Source: Microbacterium luteum
GTDB lineage: Bacteria; Actinomycetota; Actinomycetes; Actinomycetales; Microbacteriaceae
Length of the DNA stretch: 64,000 nucleotides
NCBI RefSeq assembly: GCF_015277875.1
Contig: NZ_CP063814.1
Location: 186,001-250,000 of the forward strand
Direction: 5' to 3'
The stretch's first letter is position 1. The number at the start of each line of letters is the position of its first letter. Under the pieces are notes generated by a model that saw nothing but the letters and a program-made list of their open reading frames with translations, made no database searches and was not told where the DNA came from. A program made the translations under genes and the position numbers. Shown here piece by piece: positions 55,326 through 63,889 of this stretch.

Positions 55326-56645
55326 TCACTCCGGGTCGCCGCCGAGAGCCCCGACAGCCGGGATGGGGCCACCGTCGTCGGCGCCGGTTCTGCGGGCGCG
55401 GGCGATCGCGTTGCCGAGGTGGTAGATCAGCAGCGCCGCGGCGGAGCCGATGACGATGGCTCCCAGCTGGAAGTCGCCCCACTGCATCGTGAATCCGGCG
55501 ATGGCGACGACCAGCGCGACGGCTCCGGTGTACTGGTTGACCGGACGCGAGAAGTCCACGCGGTTGTCGACCCAGATCTTGATGCCGATGATGCCGATGA
55601 GGCCGTACAGCGCGGTCGTCACCCCGCCGAGCACGCCCGCGGGGATCGAGTTGAACAGCTCGCCCACCTTCGGCGACAGGCTGAGCAGGATGGCGGTTGC
55701 GCCGGCGACCCAGTACGCCGCCGTCGAGTACACCCGTGTAGCGGCCATCACGCCGATGTTCTCGCCGTAGGTGGTCGTTCCCGAGCCGCCGAACAGGCCC
55801 GCGACGGTGGTCGCCGCGCCGTCGGCGAGGAGCGCGCGGCCGGTGTGACGGTTGACCGATGCATCCGTCATCGCCGCGACCCCCCGCACGTGGCCGACGT
55901 TCTCGGCGATCAGCACCAGCACCACCGGCAGGAACATCGCGATCACCCCCCACGTCTGGGGCGAGGCGAAGTCGGCGATCTGGAAGGGCGGCAGGCCCAC
56001 CCAGGCGGCCTCGTTCAGCGCCGTGAAGTCGACCTCGCCCGAGAGAAGGGCGACGACGTAGCCGACGATCACGCCGAGGAAGATCGAGATGCGGCCGAGG
56101 AAGCCGCGGAAGAGAACGCTGAACAGCACCACGGAGACGAGCGTGATGGTCGCCGTCAGGGGCTGCTGCTGGAAGTTGTCCCACGCCACCGGGGCGAGGT
56201 TGAAGCCGATGAGGGCCACGATTGCACCGGCGACGACCGGCGGCATGAGGCGGTCGATCCATCCGAGTCCGGCGACCTGCACGATCACGCCCACGGCCGC
56301 CAGCAGCACGCCGACGGCGACGATGCCCGCGAGCGCCGACCCCATGCCCGCGGTGGCGGTGGCGGCGGTGACCGGAGCGATGAATGCGAACGACGAACCC
56401 AGGTAGCTGGGAAGCTTGTTGCGCGTGATCAGCAGGAACAGGATCGTGCCCACGCCCGAGAACAGCAGCGTCGTGGGCACGGGGAATCCGGTGAGCACCG
56501 GCACGAGGAACGTCGCACCGAACATCGCGATGACATGCTGCATGCCGATCGCTATCGTGGCGGGCCAGTTCAGCCGCTCCCCGGGCGCCACCACCTTGCC
56601 GGGCTCGACGGTTCGACCGTTTCCGTGCAGGGACCAGACAGGCAT
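55326..56645 (-). CDS. uraA: Uracil-xanthine permease (NCS2 family)
   Basis: 439 residues with 12-14 membrane segments. GMQHVIAMFGATFLVPVLTG is the NCS2 N-terminal signature; AENVGHVRGVAAMTDASVNR and GGSGTTTYGENIGVMAATRV are the substrate-site region of UraA/RutG-type carriers. A proton-coupled importer of uracil or a related base. It adds another nucleobase entry route to the purine/pyrimidine genes of this window. Confidence 0.9.
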   Translation of the reverse strand: MPVWSLHGNGRTVEPGKVVAPGERLNWPATIAIGMQHVIAMFGATFLVPVLTGFPVPTTLLFSGVGTILFLLITRNKLPSYLGSSFAFIAPVTAATATAGMGSALAGIVAVGVLLAAVGVIVQVAGLGWIDRLMPPVVAGAIVALIGFNLAPVAWDNFQQQPLTATITLVSVVLFSVLFRGFLGRISIFLGVIVGYVVALLSGEVDFTALNEAAWVGLPPFQIADFASPQTWGVIAMFLPVVLVLIAENVGHVRGVAAMTDASVNRHTGRALLADGAATTVAGLFGGSGTTTYGENIGVMAATRVYSTAAYWVAGATAILLSLSPKVGELFNSIPAGVLGGVTTALYGLIGIIGIKIWVDNRVDFSRPVNQYTGAVALVVAIAGFTMQWGDFQLGAIVIGSAAALLIYHLGNAIARARRTGADDGGPIPAVGALGGDPE

Positions 56646-56768
56646 ACGTGCTCCTCGAGGCTGGGCGACAGGCGAATCCGCGCCGCCGACACGATATCGG
56701 GTGTCGGCGGCGGCATCCGTCAGCGCTTCGTCATGCTTTCGGCGCGTCCGGCGGGGGAGGATGGATGC

Positions 56769-57331
56769 ATGAAGCGCGGAACCGTCGTCGCCCTCGCCGT
56801 CGCGGGCCTTCTGGTCGTCGGTGTCGGGGGCGCGGTCGCCCTGTCCGTGACCGGCGGTGGAGAGCCCGCCGCGGTCGAGACGCCCACGAGCGAGGCGGAT
56901 CCCACGGGGAGGCGGATCCCACGGGCGAGGCGGAAGAGTCCGACGCCGATGCCGGGGGGTCCGACGCGGCCGATGGCGACGAGGCGGCGGATGCCGGCGA
57001 CGCGGCCGCCGGGGCCTCGCCCGGTGCGTACGTGGAGTACAGCGAGAGCGCGCTCGCCGCGGCCGAGGGCACGCGCGTGCTGTTCTTCCACGCCACGTGG
57101 TGTCCGCAGTGCCGCGCGCTCGACGACGACATCGTCGCGCAGGGCGTGCCCGACGGGGTGACCGTGCTCAAGGTCGACTACGACACGCAGCAGGACCTGC
57201 GGCAGCGATACGACGTCCGTCAGCAGACGACGGTCGTCGCGCTGGACGACAGCGGTGCCGCGACGGCGTCGTTCGTGCCCTATGACGACCCGACGCTCGA
57301 GACGGCGCTGACCGGCCTCGGCCTGGACTGA
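56769..57331 (+). pseudogene. Thioredoxin-like membrane-anchored protein, frameshifted
   Basis: The start ATG 56769 (GGGGAGG upstream) opens a signal/anchor segment MKRGTVVALAVAGLLVVGVG. The frame then reads into nonsense at about 56910, while the next frame carries the rest: acidic linker, thioredoxin motif FFHATWCPQCRALDDD and a C-terminus ending at 57331. Within an 18-bp repeat (GAGGCGGATCCCACGGGC, twice from 56891) the first copy lacks one C, which is the shift. So either a recent inactivation, a slippage site or a sequencing error. The intact protein would be a thiol reductase for the adjacent CcdA. Confidence 0.8.
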
Positions 57332-58080
57332 TGCTCGGGCTCACGCTGGTGGCGTTCGCGGCGGGTGTGCTCACGGTGCTCGCGCCGTGCGTGCTGCCGC
57401 TGCTGCCCGTGATCGTCGGCGGCACCGCGGCGCGCACCCGGGCCGATGCCGGCATCGCCGAGCGGCAGTGGTTCCGGCCGTTGGTCATCGCGGGATCCCT
57501 GGCGGCCTTGGTGATCGCCTTCACCCTGCTGCTGAAGGCGACCTCGGCGCTCCTCGGCGTGCCGGCATGGATCTGGCAGGCCGTCTCGGGCGTCATCGTC
57601 GCCGTGCTCGGCCTCACGATGCTCTTCCCGGCGCTGTGGGAGCGGGTCACCGTCGCCACCGGGCTGCAAGCCGGCGGCGGTCGCCTGCTCGATCGCGGAT
57701 ACCGTCGCGGCGGGCTCACGGGCGACGTCGCCCTGGGCGCCGCGCTCGGTCCGGCCTTCAGCAGCTGCTCGCCCACCTACGCGCTCATCGTGGCGACCGT
57801 GCTTCCCGCGAGCTTCGCCGCCGGCACGGTCTACGTCACCGCCTACGCGATCGGTCTCGCGCTCGCTCTGCTCGGGGTGGCGCTCGCCGGCACGGCGATC
57901 GTGCGCAGGCTCGGCTGGCTGAGCGACCCGCACGGCGTGTTCCGCCGCGTTGTCGGCGGCATCCTGCTCGTCGTGGGGGTGGGTGTCGCGCTCGGGTGGG
58001 ACCGCGTGCTCCAGACCTGGGTGCTCGACCAGGGCTGGTACGAGCCGATCGAGAACCTCGAGCGCCTTCTCCTCGGCTGA
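57331..58080 (+). CDS. ccdA: CcdA/DsbD-like thiol-disulfide transporter
   Basis: 249 residues; its ATG overlaps the last base of the upstream stop codon. Six membrane segments with the two redox cysteines in LAPCVLPLLPVIVGG and FSSCSPTYALIVATV. It moves reducing power from cytoplasmic thioredoxin to extracytoplasmic partners such as the thioredoxin-like protein encoded just upstream. Confidence 0.92.
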   Translation: MLGLTLVAFAAGVLTVLAPCVLPLLPVIVGGTAARTRADAGIAERQWFRPLVIAGSLAALVIAFTLLLKATSALLGVPAWIWQAVSGVIVAVLGLTMLFPALWERVTVATGLQAGGGRLLDRGYRRGGLTGDVALGAALGPAFSSCSPTYALIVATVLPASFAAGTVYVTAYAIGLALALLGVALAGTAIVRRLGWLSDPHGVFRRVVGGILLVVGVGVALGWDRVLQTWVLDQGWYEPIENLERLLLG

Positions 58081-58101
58081 CGACACCGCCTCCGGTGGGG
58101 G

Positions 58102-59016
58102 TCAGGCGGTGAGGCGGTCCAGGAGCTCGCGGTAGCGGGCGGCGGTGCGCTCGACGATCTCGGCGGGGAGCTCGGGAGGCGTTCCGGTCTTGTCCCAGTG
58201 CGCGGCGAGCCAGTTGCGCACGATCTGCTTGTCGAAGCTCGCCATGCGCTCGGCGGGGGTCGAGCCGTCTCGCCACGCATCCGCATCCCAGTATCGTGAC
58301 GAGTCGCTCGTGAGCACCTCGTCGGCCAGGGTCAGGGTGCCCTCGGCATCGAGGCCGAACTCGAACTTCGTGTCCGCGAGGATCAGCCCCGCAGCCTCGG
58401 CAGTGGCGGCGGCGCGGGTGTAGATCGCCAGCGACGCGTCGCGCAGGGCCGCCGCCTGATCCTCGCCGACGAGCTCGACGGACTGCTCGAACGTGATGTT
58501 CTCGTCGTGCTCGCCCAGGGGGGCCTTGTAGGCCGGGGTGTAGAGCGGCTCGGGAAGGCGGTCGCCGTCCTCGAGCCCCGCCGGCAGCAGAATGCCGCAG
58601 ACGGTGCCCGACGAGACGTACTCCTGATAGCCGGAACCCGTGAGGTAGCCCCGCACGACGCACTCGATCGGCAGCATGTCGAGAGAGCGCACGACCATCG
58701 CGCGGCCCGCCACCGCAGCCGGCGGCTCGGCGCCGTCGACGATGTGATTCGGAATGCGCGGACCGCCGTCGGAGCCCGCGAGGCGGTCGAACCACCACAT
58801 GCTGAGGCGCGTCAGCAGTTCGCCCTTGCCCGGGATGCCGGGGGAGAGCACATGGTCGAAAGCCGACACGCGGTCGCTCGCGATCACGAGCATCCGATCG
58901 GCGTCTGCAGCGTCGGCCACGTCGGCGGGAACGTACAGGTCGCGGACCTTGCCCGAGTAGACGTGACGCCAACCGGGCAGGTCGGCCGAGGCGGGGGCGG
59001 GTGCGTCGGTGCTCAC
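58102..59016 (-). CDS. purC: Phosphoribosylaminoimidazole-succinocarboxamide synthase
   Basis: 304 residues, GTG at 59016. GWRHVYSGKVRDLYVPAD, VIASDRVSAFDHVLSPGIPG, ECVVRGYLTGSGYQEY and LADTKFEFGLDAEG are SAICAR synthetase motifs. It joins CAIR and aspartate in purine biosynthesis. Lies downstream of purD on the same strand, separated by 457 bp with two A palindromes. Confidence 0.96.
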   Translation of the reverse strand: MSTDAPAPASADLPGWRHVYSGKVRDLYVPADVADAADADRMLVIASDRVSAFDHVLSPGIPGKGELLTRLSMWWFDRLAGSDGGPRIPNHIVDGAEPPAAVAGRAMVVRSLDMLPIECVVRGYLTGSGYQEYVSSGTVCGILLPAGLEDGDRLPEPLYTPAYKAPLGEHDENITFEQSVELVGEDQAAALRDASLAIYTRAAATAEAAGLILADTKFEFGLDAEGTLTLADEVLTSDSSRYWDADAWRDGSTPAERMASFDKQIVRNWLAAHWDKTGTPPELPAEIVERTAARYRELLDRLTA

Positions 59017-59072
59017 CCGCCCATTATCCCGGTCGCCCCGGGCCGCGACCTGCCGCTCCACCCGGCCGCGCG

Positions 59073-59158
59073 GTTCACAACTCCTCAAACGGGACATGCG
59101 CAGCGGTGAAATCGCCCCGTTCTGCCGTCGCGGCAGCCGTTTGTGCGGAGTTACGCAC
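59073..59158. repeat. Palindromic element family A, copy A3 (right arm degenerate)
   Basis: 86 bp. Left arm GTTCACAACTCCTCAAACG intact; right arm GTGCGGAGTTACGCAC carries several changes, so only part pairs. Confidence 0.75.
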
Positions 59159-59255
59159 GCGCCGCCGCGTGGGCGGGGCGCCGCCGCGTGGCAACCGATG
59201 CGACGTGGCGGTCGGCATCCCCCGGGCGGCGACCTGCCGCTCCGCCCCGGGCGCG

Positions 59256-59341
59256 GTTCACAACTCCTCAAACGTGCGCGCATGTCGGGCGAAACGGCGG
59301 CGGATGAGCCCGTGGCGGTCGGAATCTGCGGAGTTGTGAAC
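59256..59341. repeat. Palindromic element family A, copy A4
   Basis: 86 bp. GTTCACAACTCCTCAAACG on the left, CTGCGGAGTTGTGAAC on the right (one mismatch in the arm pairing). Same length and orientation as A3, 183 bp apart. Confidence 0.85.
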
Positions 59342-59473
59342 GAGCGAGCGAGGCTGCGGGAGGCGGAAAGGCCTCGAGGGCGCGTGGTTGGGGCTCAGGC
59401 GACGGAAGTGTGCACCGCGAGCGAGGCTGCAGGCGGCAGCGTGGTCGGCGTGGCCGCCGCGGCGCGATCCGAA

Positions 59474-60745
59474 TCAGGCGTCGGCGGCGCGTGCGGCGAT
59501 GTCGCGGCGGTGCTGGCCGCCCTCAAGGCCGATCGCGTCGACGCCGCGGTAGACGCGATCGCGCGCGTCTGCCAGTGACGACCCGACGCCGACGACGCTC
59601 AGCACGCGTCCGCCGGTGGCGAGGAATTCGCCGTCGTGCAGCGCGGTCGCGGCGTGGGCGAGGTGCACCCCGTCGAGGGCTTCGGCCCGGTCGAGGCCTG
59701 ACAGTGTGCGTCCGGTCGCCGGGGATGCGGGATACCCCTCGCTCGCGATCACGACGGTGACCGTCGCGGCATCCGAGAACGACGGGCGGTCGTGGTCCTC
59801 GAGGTGTCCCGACGCCGCGGCCAGCAGCAGCTCCGACAGCGGATCGGCGAGGCGCGGAAGCACGACCTGCGTCTCGGGGTCGCCGAACCGCGCATTGAAT
59901 TCGATCACCTTCACACCCGTGTCGGTGAGGATGAGGCCCGCGTACAGAAGCCCGATGAACGGCGTACCCTCGGCATCGAGCTGGCGGATGACGGGCTCGG
60001 CGATCTCGCGGGTGACGAGGTCGACGAAGGCGTCTTCGCCGCCGAAGCCGTCGGCCAGCCACGGCAGTGGTGAGTAGGCGCCCATGCCGCCGGTGTTGGG
60101 ACCGGCGTCGTCGTCGGCGAGGCGCTTGAAGTCCTGTGCCGGGCTGAGCGGTAGTACGTGGTCGCCGTCGGACAGGAAGAACAGCGAGACCTCGGGGCCG
60201 GCCAGGAACTCCTCGACGAGCACCGGCCCGCTCGGGAGATACTGCGCGGCGTGGGCGAGGGCGGCGTCGCGGTCGCCGGTGACGATGACGCCCTTGCCCG
60301 CGGCGAGTCCGTCGGCCTTCACGACGTGCGGCGAGCCGAGGTCGTCGAGGGCGGCCTCGACCTCGTCCGGCGTGGCGGCGCGCACGGCGCGGCCGGTCGG
60401 CACGCCGGCGGCATCCATCACCCGCTTGGCGAAGGCCTTCGAGCCCTCCAGCTGCGCGGCGGCGGCGCCCGGACCGAAGACGGGGATGCCGCGCTCGCGG
60501 AGTGCGTCGGCGACGCCCGCCACGAGGGGCGCCTCAGGGCCGATGACGACCAGGTCGACGGCGTTCTCCATGGCGAACGTGGTCACCGCGACGGGATCGT
60601 TCGGGTCGAGGCTGACCAGAGTGGCGTCACGCCCCATGCCGGCATTCCCCGGCGCAGCAAGGATGTCGTGCGCGGCCTGCTCGGACCGGAGAGCGAGGAT
60701 GATGGCGTGCTCGCGGGCACCCGAGCCGAGAACGAGGATCTTCAC
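59474..60745 (-). CDS. purD: Phosphoribosylamine-glycine ligase
   Basis: 423 residues. KILVLGSGAREHAIILAL, VVIGPEAPLVAGVADALRER, KADGLAAGKGVIVT, NTGGMGAYSPLPW and EFNARFGDPETQVVLPRL are the GARS motifs (ATP-grasp). Forms GAR in purine biosynthesis. Confidence 0.96.
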   Translation of the reverse strand: MKILVLGSGAREHAIILALRSEQAAHDILAAPGNAGMGRDATLVSLDPNDPVAVTTFAMENAVDLVVIGPEAPLVAGVADALRERGIPVFGPGAAAAQLEGSKAFAKRVMDAAGVPTGRAVRAATPDEVEAALDDLGSPHVVKADGLAAGKGVIVTGDRDAALAHAAQYLPSGPVLVEEFLAGPEVSLFFLSDGDHVLPLSPAQDFKRLADDDAGPNTGGMGAYSPLPWLADGFGGEDAFVDLVTREIAEPVIRQLDAEGTPFIGLLYAGLILTDTGVKVIEFNARFGDPETQVVLPRLADPLSELLLAAASGHLEDHDRPSFSDAATVTVVIASEGYPASPATGRTLSGLDRAEALDGVHLAHAATALHDGEFLATGGRVLSVVGVGSSLADARDRVYRGVDAIGLEGGQHRRDIAARAADA

Positions 60746-60770
60746 CCCGCCAGCCTAACCGCGGCCTTCT

Positions 60771-60866
60771 TCCGCCTTCTCGTCTTCCGGCCCTTGACCT
60801 TCGCCGTCTGGGCCCTCCTCCGCCTTCTCGTCTTCCGGCGCTTGACCTTCGCCGTCTGGACCCTCC
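60771..60866. repeat. 48-bp tandem duplication
   Basis: TCCGCCTTCTCGTCTTCCGG starts at 60771 and again at 60819; the 48-bp copies differ at only two positions. It lies just upstream of the purD start codon (60745). Confidence 0.8.
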
Positions 60867-60882
60867 TCCCTCATCCGCGCCT

Positions 60883-60958
60883 CAACTCAGGCTGTGTGTC
60901 GGCTTGTGGCTGAAGACAGCCGGGTTTCGGGGGTAGATCCCGCTCCCAGCCTGAGTTA
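60883..60958. repeat. Palindromic element family C, copy C3
   Basis: 76 bp. CAACTCAGGCTG on the left, CAGCCTGAGTTAG on the right, inner GGCTGAAGACAGCC hairpin. Close to C4 over the whole length. Confidence 0.85.
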
Positions 60959-61158
60959 GGGCCGGGTGGCCTGGGTCGGAGGGCCGGGTGGCCGGGTGGC
61001 CGGGTGGTCGAAGGGCCGGGTGGCTGGGTCGGAGGGCCGGGTGGTCGGAGGGTCGGGTGGCTGGTGGCGAGCGGCCGGTGGCGGGTAGGTCAGCGTCGGC
61101 CGTGGTGTGTGGCCGTGCGGCGGGGCTGCTCGGCGATTGCGCCTCCTGCGCCGTGCCC

Positions 61159-61234
61159 CAACTCAGGACGGGTGTCGGGTTGTGGCCGAATAGGCCGGAT
61201 TTTGGAAGTCGATGCCGCCCCCAGCCTGAGTTAG
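61159..61234. repeat. Palindromic element family C, copy C4
   Basis: 76 bp. CAACTCAGGACGGGTGTCGG on the left, CCCAGCCTGAGTTAG on the right, inner TGGCCGAATAGGCCG hairpin: a compensated version of the C3 inner stem. Confidence 0.85.
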
Positions 61235-61390
61235 GACCGGGTGAGACGCGGCGGGGGCCAGGATCCGCGGGTGGCCGGTGGCCGGTGGCCGGTGCGGGTG
61301 GCGGGTGGCGGGGTCGGGAGGTCCGGGATCGCCGGTTGCCGGGATGGCGGGTGGCGGGTGGCGACGGCCGAGCGGGGATAGCCTCAAGGA

Positions 61391-61762
61391 ATGGCTCGGA
61401 AGATCACGACGGATGAAGGCCGCGCCGCGCTCGCGGCTGTGAGCGGCGCCGCGGCGGCCGGCGGCGAACCCGTCCGCGCCGACCTCGGCACCGGCGTGCG
61501 TTACCTGCTGCAGTTGCTCGCCGAGAAGGCGCCGGGGAACTCCGTCGAGGTGCGCGTGCCGCCGTTCGGCGCCGTCCAGGTCGTGGAAGGTCCGCGCCAC
61601 ACCCGAGGAACTCCGCCGAACGTCGTCGAAATGACGCCCGCCACGTGGATCGCCCTGGCGACGGGAGAGTCGACATGGTCGGATGTCGCCGGCACCGCGC
61701 AGCTGAGCGCGTCGGGCACGCGTGCCCGGGAGATCGCCGCTCTGCTTCCGCTCCGGCCCTGA
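61391..61762 (+). CDS. Sterol carrier family protein
   Basis: 123 residues, ATG 61391. VRADLGTGVRYLLQLLAEKA, VEVRVPPFGAVQVVEG and PPNVVEMTPATWIALATGES match the small actinobacterial SCP-like proteins often encoded near purine genes. Ligand and role unknown. Confidence 0.82.
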   Translation: MARKITTDEGRAALAAVSGAAAAGGEPVRADLGTGVRYLLQLLAEKAPGNSVEVRVPPFGAVQVVEGPRHTRGTPPNVVEMTPATWIALATGESTWSDVAGTAQLSASGTRAREIAALLPLRP

Positions 61763-61820
61763 CGGACTGTGCGATGCCCGGGCGGGTGCGGGAATGCGCC
61801 GGCGCGGCGGGTGGGATAGA

Positions 61821-61839
61821 TTAGGTTAGCCCACCCTAA
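61821..61839 (+). promoter_or_regulatory. DtxR/IdeR iron box
   Basis: TTAGGTTAGCCCACCCTAA, a 19-bp match to the DtxR/IdeR/DmdR consensus (TTAGGTTAG core with imperfect mirror half). It lies 24 bp before the HtaA start. Repression with Fe2+ and expression in iron starvation are expected. AGGCGATTTTTCGCCT (61842-61857) forms a small hairpin between box and start. Confidence 0.88.
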
Positions 61840-61862
61840 GTAGGCGATTTTTCGCCTCGTGC

Positions 61863-62798
61863 ATGTCAGGAGTCCGCGTGCGCTCTGCCCGTTCGACCCC
61901 CTCTCCCCGCCCCATCGGACCCGCGCACGCCGCCGGCCCCGCCCGCCGGGTCCGTGTCGTCCTGGCTTCCGCCCTCGCGACATCCGTTGGCGCTCTCACC
62001 GCGGTCGCCGCGGCGCCCGCCGCGACCGCGGCGACGACGCCGACCCCGGAGGCGACCACCTGTCAGGTCGTCGAGGCCCACGCGTCATGGGGGTTCAAGG
62101 AGTCCTTCCGGTCCTACATCTCGGGATCGATCGCGCACGGTGAATGGGAGACCTCGGGGGACGTGTCCTACGCCACGCCGGAGTTCCTCTTCGCGTCATC
62201 GGCGGGTGAGGTCTCCTCCGACGGTTCTGCCGGGACGGTCCCGGTCGACGGCGGCATCCACTTCACCGGCCACGACGGGCTTCTCGACACGACGGTCGAG
62301 AACCCTTCGCTCGTCATCGTCGACGCCGCCACGGCGCAGATCGTCGTCGACATCACCGGCGTCTCGATGGAAGATGCGATGGCCGGAGACGCCACCGCTG
62401 AGACGCTGACCGAGGTCGGCTTCGTCGAGGTCGACCTCGGGGGGATGACCGTGACCACCGACGGCGACAGCGTCACCCTCGCGGTCGAGGATGCTCCGAC
62501 AGCGATCACCGAAGACGGGTTCGCCGCGTTCGGCAGCTACGAGCCGGGTACCGCCTTCGATCCGCTGAGCTTCACCATCGTCGCCGAGTGCCCGGCCGCC
62601 GCCTCTCCGACCCCCGAGCCCAGCACGTCGACCGTTGACGCCGCCGCAGTCGACGTCGATCCGCCGGCGGCGACCGCCGACAACGCCTCGTGGCTCGTGT
62701 GGACCGGCATCGGCGCGGTGATCGCGGCGGCGGCGACGGCTGCCGTCGTCGTGCCGCGCCGCCGTCGTCGCGGAGGCGATTCCGAGGTGGCCCCGTGA
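61863..62798 (+). CDS. htaA: HtaA-domain heme-binding surface protein
   Basis: 311 residues. A long signal peptide (to about residue 57), one HtaA domain opening ASWGFKESFRSYISGSIAHG and including FTGHDGLLDTTVENPSLVIV, then a Pro/Ser-rich stalk and a C-terminal membrane anchor WLVWTGIGAVIAAAATAAVV followed by RRRRRGG. Actinobacterial HtaA proteins bind heme on the surface and pass it to HmuT. Controlled by the iron box upstream. Confidence 0.9.
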   Translation: MSGVRVRSARSTPSPRPIGPAHAAGPARRVRVVLASALATSVGALTAVAAAPAATAATTPTPEATTCQVVEAHASWGFKESFRSYISGSIAHGEWETSGDVSYATPEFLFASSAGEVSSDGSAGTVPVDGGIHFTGHDGLLDTTVENPSLVIVDAATAQIVVDITGVSMEDAMAGDATAETLTEVGFVEVDLGGMTVTTDGDSVTLAVEDAPTAITEDGFAAFGSYEPGTAFDPLSFTIVAECPAAASPTPEPSTSTVDAAAVDVDPPAATADNASWLVWTGIGAVIAAAATAAVVVPRRRRRGGDSEVAP

Positions 62799-63889
62799 GA
62801 CGACGCGCGACGGTCATGCTCTTGGGCGTCCTTCTGATCGTCACGGGATGCGCAACCGCGCCTTCCGCTGCGGACGAGACCGTGACGGCCTCCGCCCAGG
62901 TGCCGTTGAGCGACGTCGTGCCGCTGGCGGATCCGCGCGCGTGGACGGGGGAGTCCACGGCGGTCATCGACGAGGCGGAGATTGTGCCGGTGGTCGAATC
63001 CCCGTCGCAGGAGCTGCCGGCCGAGGTCGTCTCGCACGACCTCGGCGGCGACACCGACGTCGTCGTCTCCGACACGTCGCGCGTGGTCGCGATGGATCTC
63101 TCGGGGTCGCTCGCCGCCACCGTGTGGGGCCTCGGCTTCGGTGAGACGCTCGTCGGCCGCGACGTGTCGACGACCTTCCCAGGCGCCGTGGATCTGCCCG
63201 TCATCACCACCGACGGCCACAGCGTCAATGCCGAGGCGGTCATCGCCCTGGCGCCCACACTGGTCCTCACCGACGGGAGCATCGGGCCACGGGATGTGGT
63301 CGAGCAGCTTCGTGACGTCGGCATCACGGTCGTCTTCGTCGAGGAGTCCGCCTCCCTCGACGGGGCCGCCGAGCTCGCGCGCGACGTCGCTGCGGTGTTC
63401 GGTGCCCCCGAAGCCGGAGAGCTCCTGGCCGATCGGATCGACGCCGAGCTCGCCGAGGTGTCCGCCCAGATCGCACGTCTCGCGCCTTCCGATCCGGATG
63501 ATCGGCTGCGCATGGTGTTCCTCTACCTGCGGGGCACGGCCGGGGTCTACTACCTGTTCGGCGAAGAATCCGGGGCCGACACCCTGATCGAAGGCCTCGG
63601 GGGCGTGGATGTGGCCGGAGAACTCGGGTGGCGGGGGATGCAACCGCTCACGGACGAGGCCATGGTCGCCGCCGATCCTGACCTCATCCTCGTCATGACC
63701 GGTGGCATCGAATCCGTGGGCGGTGTGGATGGACTGCTCGCCGACAAGCCGGCCATCGCCCTCACCTCAGCCGGCGAGCACCGCCGCTTCGTGGACATGG
63801 CCGACGGGCAGATCCTCTCCTTCGGGCCGCGATCGGCCGACGTGCTCGCTGCGCTCGCCCGGGCGATCTACGCCCCGGACGAGCGGTGA
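62795..63889 (+). CDS. hmuT: Heme ABC transporter binding lipoprotein
   Basis: 364 residues, GTG at 62795 overlapping htaA. Lipobox VTGC with Cys19. SRVVAMDLSGSLAATVWGLG and ALAPTLVLTDGSIGPRDVVE are class III periplasmic-binding features; FLYLRGTAGVYYLFGEESGA and ADPDLILVMTGGIESVGGVD continue the HmuT pattern. Takes heme from HtaA and hands it to the HmuUV permease. Confidence 0.9.
   Translation: MRRRATVMLLGVLLIVTGCATAPSAADETVTASAQVPLSDVVPLADPRAWTGESTAVIDEAEIVPVVESPSQELPAEVVSHDLGGDTDVVVSDTSRVVAMDLSGSLAATVWGLGFGETLVGRDVSTTFPGAVDLPVITTDGHSVNAEAVIALAPTLVLTDGSIGPRDVVEQLRDVGITVVFVEESASLDGAAELARDVAAVFGAPEAGELLADRIDAELAEVSAQIARLAPSDPDDRLRMVFLYLRGTAGVYYLFGEESGADTLIEGLGGVDVAGELGWRGMQPLTDEAMVAADPDLILVMTGGIESVGGVDGLLADKPAIALTSAGEHRRFVDMADGQILSFGPRSADVLAALARAIYAPDER

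Larger units (their letters stand above)
59017..59473. other. Intergenic gap between purD and purC
   Basis: Holds A3 and A4, each preceded by about 40 bp of matching flank (CGACCTGCCGCTCC region), then about 130 bp with no recognised element up to the purD stop. Confidence 0.65.
60746..61390. other. 645-bp repeat-rich intergenic region after/before purD and the sterol carrier gene
   Basis: Contains a 48-bp tandem duplication (60771-60866), palindromes C3 and C4, and two G-rich irregular minisatellites (60961-61090, units around GGGCCGGGTGGC; 61258-61370, units around GGTGGCCGGT) with many GGG/GG runs. No gene supported. Confidence 0.75.

Noticed and set aside
56891..56925. Programmed ribosomal frameshift in the thioredoxin-like gene
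   Set aside because: No slippery heptamer or downstream structure is evident, and the missing C in a repeat copy explains the shift more simply.
54426..57161. A 911-codon plus-strand frame across the VOC and uracil permease genes
   Set aside because: Antisense of two well-supported genes; only its last part, from ATG 56769, is the start of the frameshifted thioredoxin-like gene.
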